20,284 nucleotides of DNA from Mesotaenium endlicherianum (lineage: Eukaryota > Streptophyta > Zygnematophyceae > Zygnematales > Mesotaeniaceae): positions 713,863-734,146 of the forward strand of contig WELA01012911.1 in assembly GCA_009602735.1 (NCBI GenBank), given 5' to 3'. Positions within the stretch are counted from its first letter, which is position 1, and each line of letters starts with the position of its first letter. Under the pieces are notes generated by a model, which worked only from the letters and a program-made list of their open reading frames with translations, was not told the DNA's origin and did not search any database. Of this stretch, positions 1 through 15,742 are shown one piece after another. The position numbers and the translations under genes were made by a program.

Positions 1-436
1 ACCCTCCCCGGCTACCTCCACAACCCTCCCCCTTCCTCTCGGCTGGCCTCGGCCTTGCTCCCGCTGCCTCCAGTTCCGGCGCTGGCTCCGGCTTCACTTG
101 TGACTCTGGCTCCGGCTTTTGTACCCGCCTGGAACTTGCCCCTCAGTAAATTTTTCTGCTGGGAATGTGAGCGGGAAGTGTATGCTTTCACATGGTTGAT
201 ATTGTTCGCTGTTGGGGCACGGCCGTCTCCTTGGCCTGACGGCAGCGCCTCGTGCCACGTGTCGGCCGGGGGCTGTGTTGCGCTAGTCTTAGCCGCCGTC
301 AATGAATCTGTCTTCCCCACCCTACCTCACCTGACCCCTTCACACCCGCCCCCCCCCCCCTCTGTCTCTCTCTTTCTCTCTCTCTCTCTCCCTCTCTCGT
401 GCGTGTGGTGTGCACACTTGGCCTGTGCCGTGTCAG
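1..436 (+). other. Intron (3' part) of the PPR gene
   Basis: No exon is recognisable here; I read it as the 3' part of an intron. It ends in a long pyrimidine tract (about 340-405, including a run of 12 C at 349-360 and CT repeats) and then an AG at 435-436, directly before a clear PPR-coding exon. The open frames here do not look like PPR or any other family. The upstream PPR exons must lie outside the window. Confidence 0.6.
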
Positions 437-550
437 GCTGAGGAGCTGGTGGAGGAGATGGAGGAGGCGGGGTGCGCGCCCAGCCTAGTGACGTACAACA
501 CGCTCATCCACATGTTTGGCAAGGCCGGCCGTATGTCCGACGCTCTCAAG
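437..550 (+). CDS. PPR protein, internal exon a
   Basis: This 114-nt exon (38 codons, phase 0 at both ends) encodes the end of one pentatricopeptide repeat and the first 21-22 residues of the next. Visible are AEELVEEMEEAGCAPS (helix B and loop of the first repeat) followed by LVTYNTLIHMFGKAGRM (helix A of the second). It is bounded by a pyrimidine-rich acceptor ending in CAG and by the donor AAG|GTGTCG. PPR proteins of this P class bind single-stranded RNA in plastids or mitochondria and act in processing, stabilising or translating organelle transcripts. No start codon or targeting peptide is present, so the organelle cannot be told. The frame joins perfectly to the exon at 1692, where the split repeat is completed to exactly 35 residues. 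Which PPR protein this is cannot be decided. Confidence 0.85.
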
Positions 551-1027
551 GTGTCGCTCTCCCCCCCCCCCCTCCCCTCCCTTACTCCGTCCCGCTCTGC
601 CGTCGTCTCTCTGCCCTCGCTCCATACCCGTCTGTGGTCACCGCTTATGTTAAAGGTGTTCTCCTGGGGGTGGAGTGGATAACCTTTTCTTTCGATGAAG
701 TGTTAGCAATCGGTAGCTAGCTGAAGTTGTTGATGTCCTTCAGGTGTAAGAGTGTAGCAAATTCTTTCTAGGGACCACTTGTAGCGCCGCGATACTGTGG
801 ACAGGCTGCAATTACTGATTCTTAGCATAGAAAGTTTCGCATGTTGCTGGAAAATTATTGTCATTGCATTGCCGTCTCAACATTGCAAGCTTATAGCTTC
901 ACTTCAGAGAGCAACGACAGTTTTTGAACGCCTCAGGTCATTCTGCATTGAAAGCACTGGTGTGGTAGCGCAAGATCCGACCTCATTCTGAGAAGTACAA
1001 GGGGTTCTCTATACAGGAGGCTAGCGA

Positions 1028-1067
1028 GGGGAAGGGGGCGGTGAGCAGGGGGCAGGGGGGCAGGGGG
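1028..1067 (+). repeat. G-rich block, potential G-quadruplex
   Basis: Within 40 bases there are at least five runs of four to six G separated by short spacers. This fits the pattern for an intramolecular G-quadruplex in the DNA or in the PPR pre-mRNA, because the G strand is the sense strand. Function is unknown. Confidence 0.6.
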
Positions 1068-1407
1068 CAAGTAGCGAGGGAATACCCGATGCTGGGGCTC
1101 CCTCTTCCAGTCAAGTAAAGCCCCCTTGCCAGGGCAGCCAGCTTGCGATGTTTCCGCTGCAAGGGCTTGCCGCCCGCGCAGTATTGGTGCTCCTCTCTGA
1201 GCTTTCGCCAGATGCTCTGTCTTGCTTGAGTCGCCTACCTTGTCCTCAGGAGGCACCCGCATGCCAGCACAGTACCTCTCTTGCACTTCACCTCTCCTCC
1301 TCCTCCTCCACCGCCCCTTGAGTTCGGCCGGCCGCTCGCTCGCTTGCTCCGCCTGTGGCAGACAGGCCCCTTGTGCTCTCCCCTGCTTGCAAATGCTTGC
1401 AGAGGTG

Positions 1408-1472
1408 CGTGTGTGCTCGCGCACGTGTGTGTGCGTGTGTGTGCGCGTGCGTGGGTGCATACGCGCACGTGC
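1408..1472 (+). repeat. Alternating purine-pyrimidine microsatellite (GT/GC)
   Basis: An imperfect run of GTGTGT, GCGC and CACG units, almost strictly alternating purine and pyrimidine. Such tracts can adopt Z-DNA and vary in length between individuals. It lies inside the PPR intron; a similar but shorter stretch directly follows the donor at 1982. Confidence 0.7.
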
Positions 1473-1691
1473 CGGGACGCTCCCAGCCCTGCCGGGTGGA
1501 GCCGTCGATTTGGGGGGAGCTGCTCCAGCAGTATCTCCTAGCTGTACTCCCACAAGCGTTGCTTCTCCACACATGCCCCAGTCTGCCTCTACGCTTTCTG
1601 CCTCTGCCTCTGCCTGCCTCGCCCACCCACCCAGCCCGCCCCCCCTGCACCATCCCTGACCCACCCACACCCGTGCGTGGCCGGCTGGCAG

Positions 1692-1981
1692 GCGTTTGAG
1701 CGTATCCGGCAGGCGGGGCTGAGCCCCGACAAGGTGGCGTACACGGCGCTGGCCACGGGCTACTGCCAGGCGGGCAGCCTGGACCGCGCGGTGGAGGTGC
1801 TGAACCGCATGGTGCAGCACGAGGGGCTGCAGCCGGACCTGGTGACGTACAGCCAGCTGATGAACGTGTACAAGCAGGCGGGCATGGTGGACAAGGTGCT
1901 GGGCGTGATGGCGCAGATGCGCGCCGACGGCCTCGCGCCCAACGCCGTCGCTTACAGCGCGCTCATCCAGGCCTACGGCAG
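1692..1981 (+). CDS. PPR protein, internal exon b
   Basis: This 290-nt exon starts in phase 0 after GGCAG and ends at the donor CAG|GTGCGTG in phase 2. It encodes about 97 residues: the last 14 of the repeat begun in the previous exon (AFERIRQAGLSPD), a 36-residue repeat starting KVAYTALATGYCQAG, a 35-residue repeat starting LVTYSQLMNVYKQAG, and the first dozen residues of another (AVAYSALIQAYG). All are P-type, with no E, DYW, SMR or other C-terminal domain in view. Residues 5 and last of the three full repeats are N/D, T/D and S/N, which by the published PPR code would prefer U, G and A in 5'-3' order; this is an inference from a short section only. Third codon positions are nearly all G or C, as in the other exons. 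The next exon should follow within a few kilobases but is not seen; instead the sequence runs into the poly-C tract. Confidence 0.88.
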
Positions 1982-10105
<8,124 letters not shown>

Positions 10106-10106
10106 N
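10106..10106. other. Single N: contig join of unknown true size
   Basis: One N separates the poly-C run from a CGG repeat, so both sides of the join are low-complexity sequence. The base composition changes from GC-rich to AT-richer across it. The distance between the flanks, and whether they truly belong together, cannot be known from this sequence. Confidence 0.85.

Positions 10107-10142
<36 letters not shown>
10107..10142 (+). repeat. (CGG)12 trinucleotide repeat
   Basis: Twelve perfect CGG units start immediately after the N, so the true length may be greater. In GC-rich algal genomes such repeats are common in coding and untranslated regions. Here no coding frame around it can be supported. 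Confidence 0.9.
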
Positions 10143-10143
<1 letters not shown>

Positions 10144-11787
10144 TGGCTGTAGCTTTCTCGCTCGGGGGGTCTACGCCACATGTCCAAATTTTATATTTCC
10201 ACACGATGTTGAATGCGTGTGCCTGCTCGCTATATTCTGCACGTAGCTGCCAGAGAAAAGAGAAAGTGGACTTCCTTTCTGTCTTGATCCTAAGCTTGGC
10301 AGTGCCTGCAGCCTGAGTCTTTCTTTACATATCATTTTTGTAAAATTTCAAGTGTGTAGTGCATCACGTATCATTACTTCAATGACAAATGTGAGATGAC
10401 TGAAAATCATGGTCTTTCACTCTGCCCTCTTTCCGAAGGTGATATGAAGCGCTCATACTCAACTTAGTCCTCATCATTGTAAACAATGATAGCCAAGTGT
10501 TGCCAGTGAATCTTGGATTCGGGTATGAAAACAATCACCTTTGGCAACTCATAAAGCGTGTCGCTGTGATCAAAAGCAGAGGCGTGTTACATCTGCTGCC
10601 GTAAAAATCTCCTTCATGAGAATGAAATGAGCCATTTTGTTGTGTCTACCAAGCACAAGCCATTATGCATCGTACCCATAATTATTTATTGGCAAGGACG
10701 TGATGAAGTCCATAGTAATCTACTCTCTTAAATAGTGTGGAATAGGTAGGGGTTGCAAGGTACCTCGTATTTTTTCTAATTTAATGTCTTGTTTCCCTAG
10801 CATGCGTCATAACTCGTCTCCCACTCCTCAATGTCCTTGCCCATATTTCCCTTTGCTTGTGTGCACACGTGGAAAACATCATAGCTACATGGTTGCATCA
10901 ATCCACTTGGAATACTTGAAAACTAGTTCAAACTTAAGGCAAAGGAAAGTGGTTAGCAGATTACAATGTTTATTGCTGTATAATATGAAGTATATATTCC
11001 AGCCATATACTCGTCTTATTCTTTTGCAAGCAGCACGGGCATGCATATATGGTTGACTGTGGAAGCGTCACCAGCTACCTTCTTGTCATAGACATTGCAT
11101 CAAAGGACTCCTTGATTGCTCCCTGCATAGAAACTTGCATGTGATTGAGTAGCGTTTTATTCTATGAGCAGATTATTTTACTTGTGACCACTGATTCCCA
11201 TCTCTTTTGAGTTTCGTATAAACTCATGTGGATAGAAAAATACTTATTCAACAATTGCTTGCCTTAACACTGTCAGTAGCCGTTCTTATTCAGTAGAGCA
11301 CTTTCGTCTCTCGTCGGCTGGTATGCGAGGCCACATATGAACATTCCTCTTGCCGTTAAAACTTATAGCCTGATCGAAGTAATATCACATGTCATAAAAA
11401 TCTACATGTGGTAGGAATCAAATAGGCGTCCCTTAATGAAGACAATACAGTACTGCTTTTGATAGACACCAGAGGACTTTTGTTGTGTGTCATGCAGGTG
11501 TCACAGATGTCCACGAGTCATTGTGCTCATACACTCTAAGCAGGGAAATTTGATAGTCGTACCACCATGCATGAGGGTGCCAATGCATGTGGGTGCCAAT
11601 GAAGTCACACTGCATGGCCAAAAGTACTGAAAATATAGGATAATAATATATAAAATGAATGAATAAGGTATGTATAGTACACGGTACTACATTTCGTAGT
11701 ATAGATACATGTATCCTGTACGGACACACACAGCCTCTTGTGGCCGGTAATCAAGTGAGGATACTTTCTTGCAAACAAATCTGGTGC
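10143..11787. other. AT-richer region without recognised gene
   Basis: About 1.6 kb with clearly lower GC than the exons and no codon bias. The longest open frame (10784-11056, + strand, 90 codons) has no recognisable domain, and its length is what chance would give in such composition. The 3' part next to 11788 would be the 3' untranslated and downstream region of the minus-strand gene if the terminal exon proposed there is right. No PPR-like sequence is found, although the PPR gene should continue on this strand. Confidence 0.6.
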
Positions 11788-11932
11788 TTATAGCAGCTGA
11801 AGGAGCACTTTGAAGACCTCCCCCCTCGAGCCTCCCACAGTGTCGGGTTGTTCAATCAGCTCCACCAGAATATCGGAAGCCACTTCCGAGAATTGCCAGA
11901 AAGTGGCTGCAGATATGTTCCTGGGCGCAAGC
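11788..11932 (-). CDS. Candidate terminal exon of the NOI-like gene
   Basis: On the minus strand an acceptor (ACCTAGTCCAG) is followed by 47 codons and the stop TAA at 11788-11790. The peptide runs LAPRNISAATFWQF, then SEVASDILVELIEQPD, and ends VFKVLLQLL; it resembles no family I know but looks helical. It begins with one base that completes a codon (phase 2), which fits the 32-nt candidate exon at 12146-12177. GC at third positions is about 60%, lower than in the main exon. The opposite strand is also open over the same stretch with similar codon bias, so the strand is not certain. There is no initiator methionine in the frame, as expected for an internal or last exon. Confidence 0.35.
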
Positions 11933-12145
11933 CTGGACTAGGTAGCTGATTAAATAACCCCTGCCCCCGTAACAGCCTTGTACAACTGTTAACCTATATA
12001 TATGTATTTTGTAAAATATACAGATGAACTGGGATGGGATGCATTTTGAGCTAGGCTATGCAGCGCTAGTGCGGTAGCAAAGCTGCCCTACATGCTTCAC
12101 AGCTACGGTAATATGGGCGAATTTGAATGCATATAAAACACCTAC
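11933..12145 (-). other. Candidate intron (213 nt) between proposed last two exons
   Basis: On the minus strand it starts with the strong donor CAG|GTAGGTG and ends at TCCAG. It is AT-rich, unlike the flanking candidate exons. Confidence 0.35.
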
Positions 12146-12177
12146 CTGATCGACAAGGCCTTTCCCAACTCCATCTC
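12146..12177 (-). CDS. Candidate 32-nt micro-exon of the NOI-like gene
   Basis: On the minus strand the acceptor TTCGGCAG, preceded by a pyrimidine-rich stretch, is followed by 32 bases and the near-perfect donor CAG|GTAGGTG. Entered in phase 0, as the donor of the large exon requires, it encodes EMELGKALSI and leaves two bases (AG) that complete an arginine codon with the first base of the exon at 11932. The phases of all three pieces therefore agree. No homology supports it, and further exons could lie between it and 12899. Confidence 0.35.
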
Positions 12178-12473
12178 CTGCCGAACAATTGTTGTAAGGA
12201 GACGAAAGCGGACTCTAGCTGACTCTAGCAAACTGTTAGCGCCGGCATGCTGATGTGGCAGGCTCATATGGCTTCCATTGGGGCTCAGAATAGAAGCAGG
12301 AGGTGCCATGAGGAGCCACAGTCAGTTAGGGCAGTGTGTGGTCCCCACAAGGGTGCACGCTGCCTGCCGGCATGCATGAGCTGGTGTGGAGCTTCATGCG
12401 TGACTTGACCTGGGAGAAGAGCGCGTCAGCTTCATGTAGACTGATGTACACGTGGCAGAAGAGGTGGCGGCTT

Positions 12474-12540
12474 GTGGCAGATACTCTGGCCATGAGGGCG
12501 GACGAGGGGCGTGCCACGTGGCAGATGCTCTGGTCATGAG
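12474..12540 (+). repeat. Diverged 23-bp direct repeat
   Basis: GTGGCAGATACTCTGGCCAT at 12474 recurs 44 bases further on with two substitutions, both copies continuing through GAG. It is too short to suggest a mobile element. Confidence 0.7.
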
Positions 12541-12719
12541 AGCCAGAAGAAGGCATGCCGGCCTACTCGCGAACAGATCCCACACCGACGCAGAAGCAGC
12601 CTCCTTTCTTGCGGGGCGCGGGTTTCTGCGGGCAGCAACAGAGGAGAGATATACGCATGTCAGAAGCGGGAAACTCCGTAGACTTGGCTTACCAATAGTC
12701 TATTGTGGCTCCCAAGCAT

Positions 12720-12787
12720 GCAGCAACAGCTACAGCTACAGCAGCAATAGCAGCAGCAGCAGCAGCGGGCAGGCACATAACAGCAGC
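12720..12787 (+). repeat. CAG-rich microsatellite
   Basis: Imperfect CAG/CTACAG units with a pure (CAG)5 core at 12751-12765. It lies in the candidate intron or 3' flank of the NOI-like gene, so it is probably not translated. Confidence 0.75.
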
Positions 12788-12898
12788 GTGAAGGAGTAAG
12801 GCAATCTCGGGGTCATCGAAATGAATTATCTGAAGAAGTCCTCTCATTCTGATATCTGACGGTGTCGTTAAAACAAAGGCTTCTTAGAGGGTGCTCAC

Positions 12899-15418
12899 CT
12901 TGACAGCAGGCTGCTGCTTGAACTTGCCGATGCCCACGTGGTTGCCGGCCAGCAGGTCGGCGGCCATGGCCGCCCTGGAGGGGAAGGGCCCGCTGAAGTC
13001 GGCGGCGGCGCTGCCCCCATCCTCCGGCACAACCACACCTGTCTTGGCGGCACGCGCCCTCTGGAAGCGCTGCGAGAAGCTCAGCGCCTCCTCCTCCTCC
13101 TCCTCCGGCGGGGGAAAGTCGTTCCACGCGCCAAAGGCCGGGATGTTGGCCAGGGCGCCGCCCTCCTTCTGGTTCTGGGGTGACAACTGTCCCAGAACGG
13201 GCCTGCCACCCACACCTGCGCACGCTCTTGCCGCAGGGCTGGCCCTTGCCGCCGCCGCGGCGGCTGCGCGGGCTGCTGCCGCACCGACGCCTGGCCGGGG
13301 CGCGGGGGAAACAGCGACGACGGCAGAGGCGGCAGCGGAAGAGGGGGAGGAGGCGGCGGAGGAGGAGGAGAGCGAGGAGTCTATGCCGGTGGGCCTCTTG
13401 GCGAGCTCTTGCTGGAGAGCGCAGTCGATGGCGTCGTTGATCTCCTTCTGGCTCGCCACTTGCGCCGCCGCCGCCGCCGCCTTGTCGCCGTGCCGGGCAT
13501 TGCGGCTGCTGCTCTTGCTGCCGCCCGTCGAGAACGACCCGCTGGCGCGGCGCACGTGCCGGCCCTTCTTCTCCTTGGGCTTGCTGATGCTGCCGGAAGG
13601 CGACACGTGGCCGGGCAGAGCGCCGCTGCTCGAGGAGTAGCACTCGTCGGAAGAGGAGGCGGAGGAGGACGAGGACAACAGCAGCGATGGCGCCGACGCC
13701 GCTATAAGCGACTCGCACGCCGCCATGCTGTCAGATTGCGACGAGTGCGCCACTTGGCCGCCGCTCGTTGCCCCCTCACTCTCCGCCGCCGACAACGATG
13801 CTGCGAGCGCTGCCTTTGCGAACACGCTACCCCCCTCCGTGCTGCGCTTGGTGGGGCTGGCCAGCAGGAGGGCCTCCTTCAGCGAGAGGGGACCGGCAGG
13901 GAGCTCGTCGCCCTCGTCATCGCCGCCCGCGCCGCCGCCTGCGCTGCCCGCCTGGTTCAGCATGGCCTCGGCGGCCGCCTTCTCGAAGGCCTCTGTGAAT
14001 CCCGTGTGGTAATCGGCGTCTGAGTTGTCTGCAGCCGCCGCCCCCGCCGCCTTGGGGCTGTCCCAGACGCCGAACTCCGGCAGGCCCACCGGCGAGCGGC
14101 GGTTGCGCTGCTTCCAGGTGCCGCTGCCGCTGCCGCTGCCGCTGCCGTCCGACCTCGCCGCCCCCTCCAGCAGCAGCTCCTCCGTTGCTGTCGGGGCTGC
14201 GGGCGAGGTTTCGCCCTTGCCCTCCTCGCCGCAAGCACGGCTGGGGGGGGGAGAGGCATTGAAGTCCCTGGGGAGCTTCCGGCGAGAGGGCGCCCACTTG
14301 GCCTCTCCGGGGGACTTGGGCTGGGAGGGCCATGCGGCCGCCGCGGCCGACTCCCCATCGAGCTGCTCCTGCCGACGCGCCACGGCCACCACTATGTGCG
14401 GCAGCTGCGGCAGGTCCAGTGAGAACCTGTCCTGCTGCTGCTGCTGCTGCTGCTGGCGCTGCTCAGGAGGGGGAGGGGACGTGGCTGCCCACTCTTTGGC
14501 GCTCGCGCCAGTCTCTCCGTCCTTGGGCTGCTGCAGCTGGGGCCGCTGGGCTTGCTGAGGCAGATGGTCCTGCGGCAGCTGAGGCGACGAAGAGCGCGAG
14601 TGCGGGCTCCTGGCGGCGGAGCCTGGGGGGGGCCTGAGCTCCTCCGCAGAGGGGCACCTGCCACTGCCGCTCCCGCTGCCGCTGGTACGGCTGCTGCTGC
14701 CGGGGGGAGTGCCGCTGCGCTCGGAGGCGAAGGCGGGGTTATGGGAGAGGGGGCCGGGGCTGCCGCCGGGACTGTTGAAGGCGCTCGATGGGCGCGAGCG
14801 GCGTGAGTGCGTCTGGCGGAAGCGCGACACGGGGCTCTCGCCGGTGGGGGTGGCGCTGGCGCCCGTGGGGGTGGGTGGCGGAAACAGCACGGGGGACTCC
14901 AGGGGGCCCGAGCGGGTCTTCACAAATGAGAATTTGTTCTCGGGGGAGGTGGCCTCTGCACCTGCGCCTGTCATGCCGGCCCCGTACTTGCGAGGAGGCA
15001 CGACCAGGGGGGGGTTCCTGTGGCTGTAGCTGTCGTCCCGGCTGTCGTACCGGCTGGCCCCGTCTGCCGCCCAGGCGCTTGCGGCTGCGGAGGGCGGCCG
15101 GGGTCGCCCGCGGACCGTGGCGTAGGAGAGCGAGTGGGGGTTGACGTTGGCCTCCTCCAGGCGGGCCAGCAGATCAGAGAAGTCGACGGACGAGCTGTGC
15201 CGGTGCTGCGAGCGCTTGGCTGCCCCCCCATTGTAGGTTGGCGTCTTGTTGATGGCTGGCTGGTCCTCCTCCTCACCCCTGGGCGTCCAGGCGGGGGAAG
15301 CAGTCCGCTCGCCGCCGCCGCCGCCTGGGCGCGCTGATCTGGCGGCTCTGGGTGCTGCCTCCTGCTGGTCGCCCCACCACGGGAGCTCATTGGAAAGCGG
15401 AGATCGAGATCGAGGGGC
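12899..15418 (-). CDS. Low-complexity protein with two RIN4/NOI-like motifs, main exon
   Basis: The minus strand is open for 840 codons from the acceptor GAGAACAG to the donor AAG|GTGAGC, with strong G/C preference at third positions. Residues are counted from 15418. Residues 446-486 start LPEFGVWD and end GFTEAFEKAAAEAM; residues 759-794 start IPAFGAWND and end FSQRFQRARAAKTG. Both match the layout PxFGxW(D/N), acidic spacer, then aromatic-T/S-x-x-F-x-K/R-A, which is the NOI (AvrRpt2-cleavage-site) motif of the plant RIN4 family. RIN4 is a small membrane-tethered immune regulator with two such motifs; this protein is far longer and shows no C-terminal cysteine cluster, so the role here is unknown. 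The rest is rich in S, P, A, G and Q, with poly-Q near 322-329 and a more ordered-looking stretch at 78-99 (VDFSDLLARLEEANVNPHSL). The first in-frame ATG is at residue 149, but the upstream codons look coding. If the donor is skipped, translation ends VSTL-stop at 12884. Confidence 0.8.
13037..13144 (-). other. Second NOI-like motif (coding)
   Basis: Encodes IPAFGAWNDFPPP, a run of six E, then ALSFSQRFQRARAAKTG. P-x-F-G-x-W-N is followed after about 15 residues by F-S-x-x-F-x-R-A-R, the spacing seen in the N-terminal NOI motif of RIN4. W is followed by N where D or E is usual. Confidence 0.65.
13961..14083 (-). other. First NOI-like motif (coding)
   Basis: Encodes LPEFGVWDSPK, an Ala/Asp/Asn spacer, then DYHTGFTEAFEKAAAEAM. 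The end G-F-T-x-x-F-x-K-A-x-x-E matches the second half of NOI motifs closely. The spacer is several residues longer than usual because of an alanine run. Confidence 0.68.
14432..14455 (-). repeat. (CAG)8 coding repeat, polyglutamine
   Basis: Eight CTG units on the plus strand read as CAG on the coding strand, giving QQQQQQQQ in the NOI-like protein. It is a perfect microsatellite and probably varies in length. Confidence 0.85.
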
Positions 15419-15589
15419 CTGTTCTCACACGCAAGAACAGAGCAGACTGTGTCAGTGCGGCTGATCAGTGCCAGCTGTGCGGCCGGAGGTCGAGCTGCTA
15501 TACCAGCAGAGCAGCAATGCAGCTAGAGAAAAAGATCAGCATCATATGCATGCATGTGATGATGCAGACTCCTGCCCTTTCATACGCAC
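15419..15589 (-). other. Candidate intron (171 nt) before the main NOI-like exon
   Basis: The acceptor at 15419-15420 (TGCTCTGTTCTTGCGTGTGAGAACAG) ends a pyrimidine-containing stretch, and a possible branch site CACTGAC lies upstream. An in-frame TGA is met at 15433 if the frame is read straight through, so an intron or untranslated leader is needed here. The donor (GTA|GTGCGT at 15589) is less certain. Confidence 0.45.
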
Positions 15590-15742
15590 TACACTGGGAG
15601 GCTTCAAGCCAGATCGAGCGGCCTCGATGCATGCAGTTGTGCTGCTCTCAAAATGAGCCAACTCGTGCTGCCCCTCACTTGCTCTTGCCACGTCCACTCC
15701 CAGTCTAGGAGATTTAAACAAGAGGCAAACGGTTGGAGCCAT
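15590..15742 (-). CDS. Candidate first exon of the NOI-like gene
   Basis: On the minus strand an ATG at 15742 (ATAATGGCTCC) opens 51 codons, beginning MAPTVCLLFKSPRLG and ending SGLKPPSV before GTGCGT. The phase (0) agrees with the main exon, and GTGCGT is also the donor used by the PPR exon in this window. A CCAAT sequence lies about 20 bases upstream of the ATG. Codon bias is weaker than in the main exon and the length is within chance expectation, so this is only a proposal. Other upstream exons could supply the start instead. Confidence 0.25.

Larger units (their letters stand above)
551..1691 (+). other. Intron of the PPR gene (1,141 nt)
   Basis: GT-AG intron between the two PPR exons; it interrupts a single PPR repeat in phase 0. 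It opens with another run of 12 C (561-572), has an AT-richer middle (about 650-1000), a G-rich block (1028-1067), a GT/GC-alternating block (about 1408-1472) and a C-rich 3' end before the acceptor GGCAG. Several open frames occur on both strands, but none resembles a protein family and the repeat on either side is complete without them. Confidence 0.8.
12178..12898 (-). other. Candidate intron, or 3' flank of the NOI-like gene
   Basis: If the donor at 12898 is used this is a 721-nt intron; if not, the gene stops at 12884 and this is downstream sequence. It contains a diverged 23-bp direct repeat (12474-12496 and 12518-12540, two mismatches) and a CAG-rich stretch. Open frames of 60-115 codons occur on both strands without recognisable domains. 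Confidence 0.4.

Noticed and set aside
933..1820. Minus-strand frame of 295 codons over the PPR intron and exon b
   Set aside because: It is antisense to a securely recognised PPR exon and consists of arginine/histidine-rich low-complexity sequence produced by GC-rich DNA.
13409..14023. Plus-strand frames over the NOI-like exon (up to 249 codons)
   Set aside because: They are alanine/arginine-rich shadows of the GC-rich minus-strand coding sequence, and lack motifs; the minus frame is much longer and contains the two NOI-like motifs.
14971..15390. Minus-strand frame starting MSSRGGATSRR at the 5' end of the NOI-like exon
   Set aside because: It starts with a real ATG, but is out of frame with the 840-codon reading frame and stops at 14971. 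Its proline/arginine/threonine-rich content looks like a frame shadow. It could only matter as an upstream overlapping frame.
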